64,000 nucleotides of DNA, taken from contig JACAAK010000025.1 in NCBI GenBank assembly GCA_025093985.1, forward strand, positions 1 through 64,000. Reading direction: 5' to 3'. The notes beneath the pieces were generated by a model that worked only from the letters and a program-made list of their open reading frames with translations, was not told the DNA's origin and made no database searches. Source of the stretch: Calvatia gigantea. Lineage: Eukaryota; Basidiomycota; Agaricomycetes; Agaricales; Lycoperdaceae. Below, in pieces: positions 55,094 to 64,000 of the stretch. Numbering within the stretch: position 1 is the stretch's first letter; each line of letters begins with the position of its first letter. A program made the position numbers and the translations under genes.

Positions 55094-56865
55094 TGTTATA
55101 GTGAGACCTGCTTTGTCCTTTGCAGGCCCGATATCTATCGTGCAGATGATATCAAAGAGGACTCCTTCTTAAAGGCTAGTCAACTATTTATAACTACTTA
55201 CAATGTAGTTATAGATAGTCTATAGTCTATGATCAGTCATCTATTAACCTTCAATATATAACCCTTATGAAGTCATATAGAGTAAGCATGGTTATCAAGA
55301 AGAGACTTCTTATGATCAGACTATAAGAGAGAATGATAAGAGTTATAGATTGAGTCTCCACCTAACCAAGTAGAAACAATGAGGTCTACTAGTCAAGTTG
55401 AGGGGTTTATATACTACAACAGTGTATTATTGTATTATACTGTATTGTTATGTTACTTGTCTATATATGGTATTTAAAAGTGGTATGACATTCAAAGTGG
55501 TACAACTTTGAATTATTACTTAAGCTGTACTATTAATAGTATATTAAAGTTCTAGGTCATTCTAGTCTTATAGACCTTTCTAGGTATTGTCTAGCTTCAT
55601 CTAGAGATGTCTAGACTATATAGATGTTCTAGAGTTGTTGTAACTGTATTTATAGAACTGTATAGTATTAAGTATTAGGTTAATACTTAATCTATTTGTT
55701 ATGAATATCAATATTTATGACATTATTAACAACAAGAATAATGATGTAATCAATGACATCATAATCACCTGACTAATGATCAATATTATATATTGATTAT
55801 ATGATGATTTATACCATGTCTCTAAAGACTTGTATAATCTGAAGACAATCAGTAAACATCTTAGCATTAACAGTCAAACAACATCAAGTCATATTAATAA
55901 TGATTATACTACAACTAGTATAGTTACTTCAAGACAGCAATATATCTTAGCATATTCTATACGATAAGATAATAACAATAGATTAAGTATTAACCTAATA
56001 CTTAATACTATACAGTTCTACGAATATAGTTACAATGACTCTAGAACATCTATATAGTCTAGACATCTCTAAATGAAGCTAGACAATACCTAGAAAGGTC
56101 TATAAGACTAGAATGACCTAGAACTTTAATATACTATTAATAGTACAGCTTAAGTAATAATTCAAAGTTGTACCACTTTGAATGTCATACCACTTTTAAA
56201 TACCATATATAGACAAGTAACATAACAATACAGTATAATACAATAATACACTGTTGTAGTATATAAACCCCTCAACTTGACTAGTAGACCTCATTGTTTC
56301 TACTTGGTTAGGTGGAGACTCAATCTATAACTCTTATCATCCTCTCTTATAGTCTGATCATAAGAAGTCTCTTCTTGATAACCATGCTTACTCTATATGA
56401 CTTCATAAGGGTTATATATTGAAGGTTAATAGATGACTGATCATAGACTATAGACTATCTATAACTACATTGTAAGTAGTTATAAATAGTTGACTAGCCT
56501 TTAAGAAGGAGTCCCCTTTGATATCATTTGCATGATAGATATCAGGCCTGCAAAGGACAAAGCAGGTCTCACTATAACACTATTGTTATTATCTTATTGT
56601 ATAGAATATGCTAAAATATATTGCTGTCTTGAAGTAACTATACTAGTTGTAGTATAATCATTATTAATATGACTTGATGTTGTTTGACTGTTAATGCTAA
56701 GATGTTTACTGATTGTCTTCAGATTATACAAGTCTTTAGAGACATGGTATAAATTCATCATATAATCAATATATAATATTGATCATTAGTCAGGTGATTA
56801 TGATGTCATTGATTACATCATTATTCTTGTTGTTAATAATGTCATAAATATTGATATTCATAACA
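55094..56865 (-). repeat. Solo C2 LTR (reverse), containing a nested forward C2 LTR
   Basis: It begins TGTTATAGTGAGACC and ends TTGATATTCATAACA; GGAGC lies on both sides (55089-55093 and 56866-56870). Its own sequence is 55094-55696 plus 56585-56865. Removing it joins Plavaka coding sequence in register (..EEGI*DGS / YTPPQQHSLKHY). Confidence 0.92.
55697..56579 (+). repeat. Nested solo C2 LTR (forward)
   Basis: This 883-base LTR runs TGTTATGAATATC..TCTCACTATAACA, flanked by CTATT at 55692-55696 and 56580-56584. It is inserted in the opposite orientation inside another C2 LTR, so the region can fold into long inverted-repeat arms. Confidence 0.93.
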
Positions 56866-56984
56866 GGAGCTACACCCCTCCACAGCAGCATTCACTGAAA
56901 CATTATAACAAAATGATTTGTGAATTTGGCACACCAAATGGGTTGTGCTCATCTATCACTGAATCAAAGCATATCAAAGCAGTC
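56866..56984 (+). pseudogene. Plavaka transposase fragment (conserved C-proximal motif)
   Basis: The translation has TPPQQHSLKHYNKMI and FGTPNGLCSSITESKHIKA, a block I recognise as typical of Plavaka transposases. It continues the reading cut at 55093, then jumps at 56985 to a repeat of upstream sequence. Confidence 0.85.
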
Positions 56985-57310
56985 TTTTTACTGGGCTTTG
57001 TCACTTTCCTAAGGGCTGTGGTTTCAAGCAGTGGACAGGTGATGATTCCAAAGCCCTCATGAAGGTATGTTCACTATTCTCAATGTCACCAGCTATCACT
57101 CAAACTAAAAGTATGTAGGTTTATATTTTTGCACTCAAGGGCTACATTCCAACCACAATCATATGTACATTGACTGCATTCCTTGACTTTGGTTATATTG
57201 CCTGAAAAGAGGTCCTTGATACAACCACAATTGTGCAACTCGAATTCTCACTCAAACAATTTCAGGAGCACCACACCATTTTCATTGAGGAAGGCATTTG
57301 AGATGGGAGC
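56985..57310 (+). pseudogene. Plavaka fragment, duplicate of 54768-55093
   Basis: It repeats GFKQWTGDDSKALMK, the same intron and the LDTTTIVQLE segment, nearly base for base, at an offset of 2217. The duplicate also includes the first 177 bases of the C2 LTR (next feature), so the duplication followed that LTR insertion. Confidence 0.9.
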
Positions 57311-57487
57311 TGTTATAGTGAGACCTGCTTTGTCCTTTGCAGGCCCGATATCTATCGTGCAGATGATATCAAAGAGGACTCCTTCTTAAAGGCTAGTCAA
57401 CTATTTATAACTACTTACAATGTAGTTATAGATAGTCTATAGTCTATGATCAGTCATCTATTAACCTTCAATATATAACCCTTATGA
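57311..57487 (-). repeat. C2 LTR fragment (duplicate of 55094-55270)
   Basis: It is the start of the reverse C2 LTR copied with the Plavaka duplicate. It breaks off at CCTTATGA and joins Plavaka C-terminal sequence with a short ATGA overlap. Confidence 0.9.
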
Positions 57488-57960
57488 CATTCACATCACA
57501 ATGTATTCTTCTGTCATGGCTACTTTTTATTCCCTGAGTGATATTTCCAGAACAGGTGGCATACAGAAAGAGAGAATATGTGCTGTGCCCAATTGGCACA
57601 GGGGGCCTAGCTGCTTTGACACAGTTTTTGTAAAGGATTTTTCTGATGTACAAACCATAAGCAGCAGCCTATCAGTTGCACATGTCAAGCTCTTCTTCTC
57701 ATTCTCATTCAGGGACCAGGTTCACAGCTGCACACTCATGACAAACTACCCCTTCAAAGAAAGAATCCCTGATAAAGATACTGGGATGTGGGTGGTTCAG
57801 TGGCCTAGACCAAGAGAGTCAATATGCTGAATCATTCTGCTCAGCCAAATCCTTCAAGCAACACATCTGATCCCAGTCTATGGGGCTTCAACAATTCCAA
57901 CCAAGCACTCTCCTACAGCATCTCTTGATACCTTTTCAAGGTTCTATGTAAATAAATATG
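57486..57960 (+). pseudogene. Plavaka transposase C-terminus, copy 1
   Basis: The translation MYSSVMATFYSLSDISRTGG, ERICAVPNWHRGPSCFDTVF, LSVAHVKLFFSFSF and DKDTGMWVVQW matches the C-terminal domain of Plavaka transposases as I remember it (A/S-x-A-x-F-Y-x-x-S-D-x-S-G; GMWxV). It is open from 57501 to 57830, then TGA and a continuing ILQATHLIPVYG-like tail. The same sequence recurs at 61055-61530. Confidence 0.8.
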
Positions 57961-58410
57961 TTGATCACCATAGTTTTGAGATTGCCATCTAGCTATTTAA
58001 TCTATACACCAACTTTGAAATTGGCCAGTGTAGATTATAGACCACAAGATTATAAACCACAACTGCTTTTCTGAAGATTGTGTCACACTCATTACTCTAT
58101 GTGTGACATCAACTGTCCTCAACACTTCACCTAGAACCACCTCCCACAAGTCCTACATATTGACTTCCATCATAGTTCATCCCAGTTGCAAATATGTGCT
58201 GCCAGACAAACAACCTGGGTGAGTGTAACTCACACAGTTAGGGTATTTTCAGAGTCCCTTGAGCTGGCCAGGAGTGTGTGGAATGGCGATTACTGGTCTA
58301 CAGTTCCATGAAGTCAGTAAGTTATTCTATGGAGGGGGAGTTCTTATGGTATCATTGATTAATGTGACATAACAGGTTGGTTGACAGAGACTATGACATT
58401 CACAACAAAG
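57961..58410. repeat. Non-coding 3' flank of Plavaka, duplicated
   Basis: No ORF of note. It repeats at about 61530-61978 (offset 3568-3569) with small indels. A short inverted repeat GTCACAC..GTGTGAC lies at 58081-58108. It may include the transposon's 3' end, but no terminal repeat partner was identified. Confidence 0.6.
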
Positions 58411-58600
58411 GTATCCCTCAGAATTTACAAGACTTGTCCCAATGTTATCAATGAATGGATTGTGAGTGTTATTATACTCTTGAAAAGAATATATTTCATC
58501 AGGCATGTTTCCGTTATTGGGATTTGCGATGAATGGAGTGCACCACATTGCTACCATCAATGTCATATGTGAAACCACTCAAACATACGTTTCATCTATA
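58411..58600 (+). pseudogene. Copia integrase fragment
   Basis: Short blocks KTCPNVINEW, ILLKRIYFIRH and IGICDEWSAPHC in the track frame correspond, with frame changes, to the copia integrase stretch at 46430-46590 (T-x-A-P-N-V-Y-Q .. TILEK .. FHQAC .. WEFA .. MECT). It is highly decayed and joins Plavaka flank to the histone remnant. Confidence 0.6.
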
Positions 58601-58654
58601 CTGCCATGGCTTTGTAAGGTTGGTATCTGACCATGTTGTTCCAATAACTCACAA

Positions 58655-59100
58655 TACACCATTACCAAAATGCCCATCAAGAACTGCTATAAATACAGTG
58701 CAAGGTGCCCTGAAGCAATCACCCAAGCTACTCTGTCACAAAACTGCTGACATGTTCCCTTTTGAACTCAAATGGCCTGATGAATGAAATAGGCTAACTC
58801 TTAAAACCTCAACTTTGCCCCAGTACTGTCACCCTTTGTGAAATCAGGAGGTACCAAAAGTCAACTGAGTTGCTCATCTGCAAGCTTCCATTCCAATGTC
58901 TTGTTTATGAAATTGCTCAGGATTTCAAGGTAAGCTTGATTGACATTGCTTTTGGTTGAGCATTGCTAATGACATCTTTGCAGCCTGATCTCTGTTTCCA
59001 ATCATCTGCCATGATGGCTTTGCAAGAAGCTGCTGAAGCATACCTTGTCTCACTCTTCAAAGACATCAACTTGGCTGCCATCCATGCCAAGTGGTGTTGA
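58655..59100 (+). pseudogene. Histone H3 pseudogene, copy 1
   Basis: The C-terminal half is clear: [35 protein letters not shown] (58819-58929), a 54-base intron 58930-58983 (GTAAGC..GCTAATGAC..GCAG), then [20 protein letters not shown] and [12 protein letters not shown] (58984-59091), followed by WC and TGA 59098-59100. Several Arg are replaced by Cys, and Gly by Ser. The N-terminal part (58655-58816) aligns only in patches with copy 2 (AAGGTGCCCTG, CACAAAACTGCTG) and is frame-broken. H3 packages DNA in the nucleosome; this copy cannot make it. Confidence 0.88.
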
Positions 59101-59240
59101 TTTGCAATATGGTTATTTGCTCAGGCACAGCATGGGTTTGCTACATGGCTATCTGCTAGGGCCCAGTAAGGATTTGCTATGTGGCTATCCACTAGGGAGT
59201 GGCTCCTGTGACATGGCTATTTGCTAAGGTGTGGATTTGG
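59101..59240. repeat. Minisatellite, 36-40-bp units, after H3 copy 1
   Basis: Repeating units of the form GATTTGCTATATGGCTATC-TGCTAGGGC.. occur three to four times. The same family precedes and follows H3 copy 2 (61979-62340 and 62941-63080). Confidence 0.75.
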
Positions 59241-59451
59241 TACCAAGTTGCTCTACTGTGTTGTAACATGGAACTGGAAAGATACCCTCCCTTTCCAAAG
59301 ATTGTTCACCACATTTCAAAGGGCTGGATTAATACCATCAAATTCCTGGAGGGAGCTGTATGTTTCCACCTTGGCAACGTTTTAAACTATCGCTAGGGCT
59401 GCTTGCCTTTGCTCCCGGCTATCACATACTGTAACTGTCACAGTTTCCCTG
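59241..59451. other. Unassigned spacer
   Basis: No convincing gene. The first 55 bases are shared with 63083-63137, the last 30 (ACATACTGTAACTGTCACAG..) with 63239-63268; the middle is unique. Confidence 0.45.
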
Positions 59452-59758
59452 TGTTGTGAACTTTCACCGACCATATCAGCTCCATACTTGTCTGTATTCC
59501 AATCACCTTCTGTACCTGTTTCAGCTATTCACGTCCCAGCGATCTCCAAGTAGTGACTTGTAGAACTACTATGCCATTATCATTGGATGTTTCACATAGT
59601 TAACTCCATCCATTCAACCAGATGCCTCTTGTATTTAAGCATACATACATGCTCCTGTATTTGGTACACTTAACCACCTTCATTCCTCTCCCCTTACTCA
59701 CCCTCAAGTCTTAGCCCAAAGTTGCAACCTGAGGTAAACTCAGACTAAGGTTATAACA
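59452..59758 (+). repeat. Gy-A4 5' LTR
   Basis: It is 307 bases, TGTTGTGAACTTTCACCG..GGTTATAACA. TATTTAAG near 59632 and ACACTTAACCACC near 59666 are the decayed promoter and RNA-start motifs. The primer site after it reads TTGTTAAGTAT. Element sequence follows to 60420. Confidence 0.9.
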
Positions 59759-59801
59759 TTTTGTTAAGTATCCCCACCTCACCTTGCAAGGAGTAGGCTG
59801 A

Positions 59802-59956
<155 letters not shown>

Positions 59957-59992
59957 AAAAACCTGAATAAACAGATAGCTAGGAGCTAGTAT

Positions 59993-60420
59993 ATAAGCTC
60001 AAACCCAGATGAATATAGAGAACCCAACCTCAAAGTTACAGATGATGAGTCAGAAACATCAGACAAAAAAGAGACAGAGAACCTGAAGTACCTGTTGAAC
60101 ACAACAAACCTGAAAAACCAACTCAGGAGACCCAGCAGGAGAAGAAGAAGCACTATCAGAGCTTCTAAACAAACTTGACTTAGCAGAAGGAGAGTTAACA
60201 CATCAGGAGAATCCAACACAAGAACAGGAGGAATTAAAATCAGATGAATCAGGCTCAGAAGAAACAGAGACAGAATCAGACACCAACTCAGATATGACTG
60301 ACAATGCCATAGCACCCACAACTGCACCCAGTGGGAAAGGCTTAGTGCCAGACCCTGGGTTCTTCAATGGTACCTGAACCAAATTCGATGATTGGTGGAG
60401 AGCAATGATGCTCTTCATGC
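59993..60420 (+). pseudogene. gag: Gy-A4 gag, N-terminal part
   Basis: It matches the Gy-A1 gag start, but the ATG is ATA (TATATAAGCTC versus ATATGAGCTC). The acidic segment is followed by GLVPDPGFFNGT and FDDWWRAMMLFM. A TGA stands at a former Arg codon near 60374. It ends at about 60420 where unrelated sequence begins, so the rest of the element is missing. Confidence 0.83.
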
Positions 60421-60850
60421 TTATGCAAGCATGCATCAAGAATTCAAGCAGGGCATACATGCTTATCCTTCAATAATGTCCAATCACGGAAAACTGACAA
60501 TAGACCATTAATTAAGAAAAATCTTATAGGAATGCACATAATAAAGTAACTCAATTGCGAGAATCAATTTAATGAAAATAAAACTAGATAAGACAAGCAA
60601 ATTTACTCCTAAACACTGGGAACATAAACAATATGATTAATGAGAATCATGCCTTAAGCTGAAACTGAACCACATTTTAATCAATTACACAAATCACAAC
60701 ATGGTCTATGGACAATGGTAAAACATACAAGAAACCAAGGGTTACCTACATATTCAGAATAAGGCTAATACAAAGGATCGATGCCCAAGATGAGGTTAAG
60801 ATAAACATTGATGGTTGCCCAAAAGAACCCTGCATCATCCTTGCAATTAA
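60421..60850. other. About 430 bases of unknown sequence
   Basis: An AT-rich stretch with no convincing ORF fuses Gy-A4 gag to the second Plavaka copy. It begins with a short hairpin-like CATGCTTATGCAAGCATG across the junction at 60417-60434. Few CpG are present. It is not seen elsewhere in the window. Confidence 0.4.
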
Positions 60851-61978
60851 ACCACTTTATAAGCCCCTCCATTTTCTCACCATTTTTACTCTCTCAATGC
60901 ACACCCATAAACAGACTGTAAAATCCTTGTCTCTGCCCTTCCCAAACCCCTCAAGCACCCTCAGTTCTCGGAGCTACTTGCACAATACATGACACAGTAC
61001 AGCAACTTAGCTGATATTGGATTTGACCACCCTTTCCCCCTCTCTCTCTACTATGACATTCACATCACAATGTATTCTTCTGTCATGGCTACTTTTTATT
61101 CCCTGAGTGATATTTCCAGAACAGGTGGCATACAGAAAGAGAGAATATGTGCTGTGCCCAATTGGCACAGGGGGCCTAGCTGCTTTGACACAGTTTTTGT
61201 AAAGGATTTTTCTGATGTACAAACCATAAGCAGCAGCCTATCAGTTGCACATGTCAAGCTCTTCTTCTCATTCTCATTCAGGGACCAGGTTCACAGCTGC
61301 ACACTCATGACAAACTACCCCTTCAAAGAAAGAATCCCTGATAAAGATACTGGGATGTGGGTGGTTCAGTGGCCTAGACCAAGAGAGTCAATATGCTGAA
61401 TCATTCTGCTCAGCCAAATCCTTCAAGCAACACATCTGATCCCAGTCTATGGGGCTTCAACAATTCCAACCAAGCACTCTCCTACAGCATCTCTTGATAC
61501 CTTTTCAAGGTTCTATGTAAATAAATATGTTGATCACCATAGTTTTGAGATTGCCATCTAGCTATTTAATCTATACACCAACTTTGAAATTGGCCAGTGT
61601 AGATTATAGACCACAAGATTATAAACCACAACTGCTTTTCTGAAGATTGTGTCACACTCATTACTCTATGTGTGACATCAACTGTCCTCAACACTTCACC
61701 TAGAACCACCTCCCACAAGTCCTACATATTGACTTCCATCATAGTTCATCCCAGTTGCAAATATGTGCTGCCAGACAAACAAACTGGGTGAGTGTAACTC
61801 ACACAGTTAGGGTATTTTCAGAGTCCTTGAGCTGGCCAGAAGTGTGGTGGAATGGCGATTACTGGTCTACAGTTCCATGAAGTCAGTAAGTTATTCTATG
61901 GAGGGGAGTTCTTATGGTATCATTGATTAATGTGACATAACAGGTTGGTTGACAGAGACTATGACATTCACAACAAAG
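60851..61978 (+). pseudogene. Plavaka transposase C-terminus, copy 2, with 3' flank
   Basis: It repeats copy 1 from 61055 on and adds upstream coding sequence lost there: LPKPLKHPQFSELLAQYMTQ and YSNLADIGFDHPFPLSLYYD (about 60935-61050) run into the MYSSVMATFYSLSDISRTGG block without a break (open 60989-61399). The non-coding 3' flank follows to 61978. It is useful for reconstructing the order lost in copy 1. Confidence 0.8.
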
Positions 61979-62340
61979 TTATCCACTCAGATGTGGCTCT
62001 CACAACATTATCCATAAGGGCTTGGATTTTACAACATGACAGTTCCCTAGGGAGTGGCAGCTTGTGATATGGTTGTCCACCTTGGCATAGGTTTGCTACA
62101 TGACTATCTGCTGGGGTGCAGTGTGGATTTGCTACATGGCTATCCACTAGGGCAGGCATGGTATGGATTTGTGATGTGACTATTCACTGGGCATGGCATG
62201 GATTTGTGATGTGGCTATCTGTTATAGCATGATGTGAATTTGCTATATGGCTATCTGCTAGGGCATGGTGTGGGTTTGCTATATGGCTATCTGCTAGTAT
62301 GTGATATGGATTCACTACATGGCTATCCACTCAAGTGTAA
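61979..62340. repeat. Minisatellite, 36-40-bp units, before H3 copy 2
   Basis: About nine degenerate units containing TGGATTTGCTACATGGCTAT and CTGCTAGGGC or variants, continuing to TCCACTCAAGTGTAAT. It starts directly where the Plavaka duplicate ends. Confidence 0.8.
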
Positions 62341-62468
62341 TCTTGGTGGAATACCACTTCAAACACACCAGTTGTGACTGTATATAGACAGCAGGGCTTC
62401 TGGAAGGTTGGATATCTGACTCATCTTTGTTCAGCACTACCACCAATACCACACAACCATTATCAGCA

Positions 62469-62942
62469 ATGGCCCACACCAAGCAAACTGCCTATAAATT
62501 TACTAGTGGCAAGGTGCCCTGCAAGCAACTCACTGCCAAGTCTTCTGCTGCTCACAAAACTGCTGTACATTGTTCCCTCTTTGAAGCACTCAAACTGGAG
62601 CTGACATGAGTGATACATAGGCTGCAGCTGGTGGTGTGAAGAAGCCTCATCACTTTCTGCCCCAGTACTGTCACCCTTTGTGAAATCAGGAGGTACCAAA
62701 AGTCAACTGAGTTGCTCATCTGCAAGCTTCCATTCCAATGTCTTGTTTATGAAATTGCTCAGGATTTCAAGGTAAGCTTGATTGACATTGCTTTTGGTTG
62801 AGCATTGCTAATGACGTCTTTGCAGCCTGATCTCTGTTTCCAATCATCTGCCATGATGGCTCTGCAAGAAGCTGCTGAAGCATACCTTGTCTCACTCTTC
62901 AAAGACATCAACTTGGCTGCCATTCATGCCAAGTGGTGTTGA
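62469..62942 (+). pseudogene. Histone H3 pseudogene, copy 2 (with N-terminal tail)
   Basis: Exon 1 (62469-62564) encodes the H3 tail: MAHTKQTAYKFTSGKVPCKQ against the universal A-R-T-K-Q-T-A-R-K-S-T-G-G-K-A-P-R-K-Q. Every difference is explained by C to T or G to A. A 56-base intron follows (62565-62620, GTACAT..CTGAC..ATAG), then GGVKKPHH, a one-base frame slip near 62654, [20 protein letters not shown].., a second intron (62772-62825) and the C-terminal helices up to AIHAK, with TGA 62940-62942 truncating the last 20 or so residues. Two introns at ordinary sites show it derives from a genomic gene, not a processed copy. Confidence 0.92.
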
Positions 62943-63080
62943 TTTGCAATATGGTTATTTGCTCAGGCACAGCATGGGTTTGCTACATGGCTATCTGCTA
63001 GGGCCCAGTAAGGATTTGCTATGTGGCTATCCACTAGGGAGTGGCTCCTGTGACATGGCTATTTGCTAAGGTGTGGATTT
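62943..63080. repeat. Minisatellite after H3 copy 2
   Basis: It is nearly identical to 59101-59240 and directly follows the H3 stop. Confidence 0.78.
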
Positions 63081-63268
63081 GGTACCAAGTTGCTCTACTG
63101 TGTTGTAACATGGAACTGGAAAGATACCCTCCCTTTCAAATTTGATATCAAGTGTTGATGCCATGGTATGGGAGATTATATGTTTTTTTGACATGTTGCT
63201 AATATCCTCCAACAGAAGGATGGGAGTGCTCAAAGAGAACACATACTGTAACTGTCACAGTTTCCCTG
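63081..63268. other. Unassigned spacer
   Basis: The first 57 bases match 59239-59295; 63138-63238 is unique; 63239-63268 matches 59422-59451. No gene seen. Confidence 0.45.
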
Positions 63269-63576
63269 TGTTGTGAACTTTCACCGACCATATCAGCTCC
63301 ATACTTGTCTGTATTCCAATCACCTTCTGTACCTGTTTCAGCTATTCACGTCCCAGCGATCTCCAAGTAGTGACTTGTAGAACTACTATGCCATTATCAT
63401 TGGATGTTTCACATAGTTAACTCCATCCATTCAACCAGATGCCTCTTGTATTTAAGCATACATACATGCTCCTGTATTTGGTACACTTAACCACCTTTCA
63501 TTCCTCTCCCCTTACTCACCCTCAAGTCTTAGCCCAAAGTTGCAACCTGAGGTAAACTCAGACTAAGGTTATAACA
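63269..63576 (+). repeat. Gy-A5 LTR
   Basis: It is nearly identical to 59452-59758 (one extra T), with the same 30-base left flank, so it was duplicated together with its surroundings rather than inserted independently. Confidence 0.9.
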
Positions 63577-63654
63577 TTTTGTTAAGTATCCCCACCTCAC
63601 CTTGCAAGGAGTAGGCTGAAAAAGGCCTGAATAAACAGATAGCTAGGAGCTAGT

Positions 63655-64000
63655 ATATAAGCTCAAACCCAGATGAATATAGAGAACCCAACCTCAAAGT
63701 TACAGATGATGAGTCAGAAACATCAGACAAAAAAGAGACAGAGAACCCTGAAGTACCTGTTGAACACAACAAACCTGAAAAACCAACTCAGGAGAACCCA
63801 GCAGGAGAAGAAGAAGCACTATCAGAGCTTCTAAACAAACTTGACTTAGCAGAAGAAGAGTTAACACATCAGGAGAATCCAACACAAGAATAGGAGGAAT
63901 TAAAATCAGATGAATCAGGCTCAGAAGAAACAGAGACAGAATCAGACACCAACTCAGATATGACTGACAATGCCATAGCACCCACAACTGCACCCAGTGG
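63655..64000 (+). pseudogene. gag: Gy-A5 gag start, cut by the window edge
   Basis: It shows the same acidic gag N-terminus as Gy-A1 and Gy-A4, with the start ATG changed to ATA and a TAG near 63892. It continues beyond the window. Confidence 0.82.

Noticed and set aside
59986..60460. Leu-rich reverse ORFs over Gy-A4 and Gy-A5 gag (also 63700-63993)
   Set aside because: Antisense of the same acidic gag segment, not membrane proteins.

Overview
The window looks like a repeat island in a filamentous basidiomycete (probably Agaricomycete) genome. The reasons are Ty3/gypsy chromoviruses with chromodomain integrases, a Ty1/copia element, a Plavaka-type (CACTA-like, CMC superfamily) transposase known mainly from basidiomycetes, and introns of about 55 bases with GT..AG ends and CTRAY-like branch sites. 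No intact host gene was found. The only recognisable host-type gene is histone H3, present as two decayed copies. Names used here: Gy-A, Gy-B, Gy-C and Gy-D are four gypsy lineages (Gy-C has LTR subfamilies C1 and C2), Co is the copia family, and LTR-F is a young LTR of unknown family. Layout: 1-1047 copia LTR and gag remnant. 1048-16114 a head-to-head pair of 5'-truncated Gy-C1 elements forming a large palindrome; its left LTR is split by a nearly intact, CpG-rich Gy-A element (1172-8201, TSD TTCTT). 16115-28993 an old Gy-D element whose 3' ORF is split by a reverse-strand Gy-A2 (22541-28960, TSD GTTTT), itself hit by LTR-F (23557-24104, TSD TGCAT). 28497-34023 a 2.63-kb tandem duplication carrying Gy-A gag, the Gy-D tail and Gy-B pol. 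34069-41137 Gy-A3 with an internal 2.69-kb tandem duplication. 41138-42038 a solo C2 LTR. 42296-52340 a reverse-strand decayed gene with 39-bp and 30-bp coding tandem repeats, split by a complete copia element (43264-49598, TSD AGTAT). 52600-58000 a Plavaka transposase pseudogene with two nested solo C2 LTRs in opposite orientation. 58400-64000 a twice-repeated module of Plavaka C-terminus, H3, minisatellite, Gy-A LTR and gag. Two themes tie the window together. First, the gypsy lineages whose 3' part survives (A, C1, D) carry an extra ORF directly after pol: a 328-residue protein without zinc knuckles in Gy-A, and a proline-rich protein ending in CCHC zinc knuckles in Gy-C1 and Gy-D. Gy-A also carries a clear self-priming signature: its primer-binding site is the exact 11-base complement of the predicted mRNA 5' end. 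Second, nearly all copies are eroded by C:G to T:A transitions (Arg codons to TGA, TGT or CAT), consistent with cytosine methylation or a RIP-like process. Gy-A1 and LTR-F keep abundant CpG and are the young layer. Gy-A1 is not intact: it has one stop in gag, one stop in pol and a 4-base insertion in the chromodomain. Family names come from motif recognition by eye; no database search was possible.
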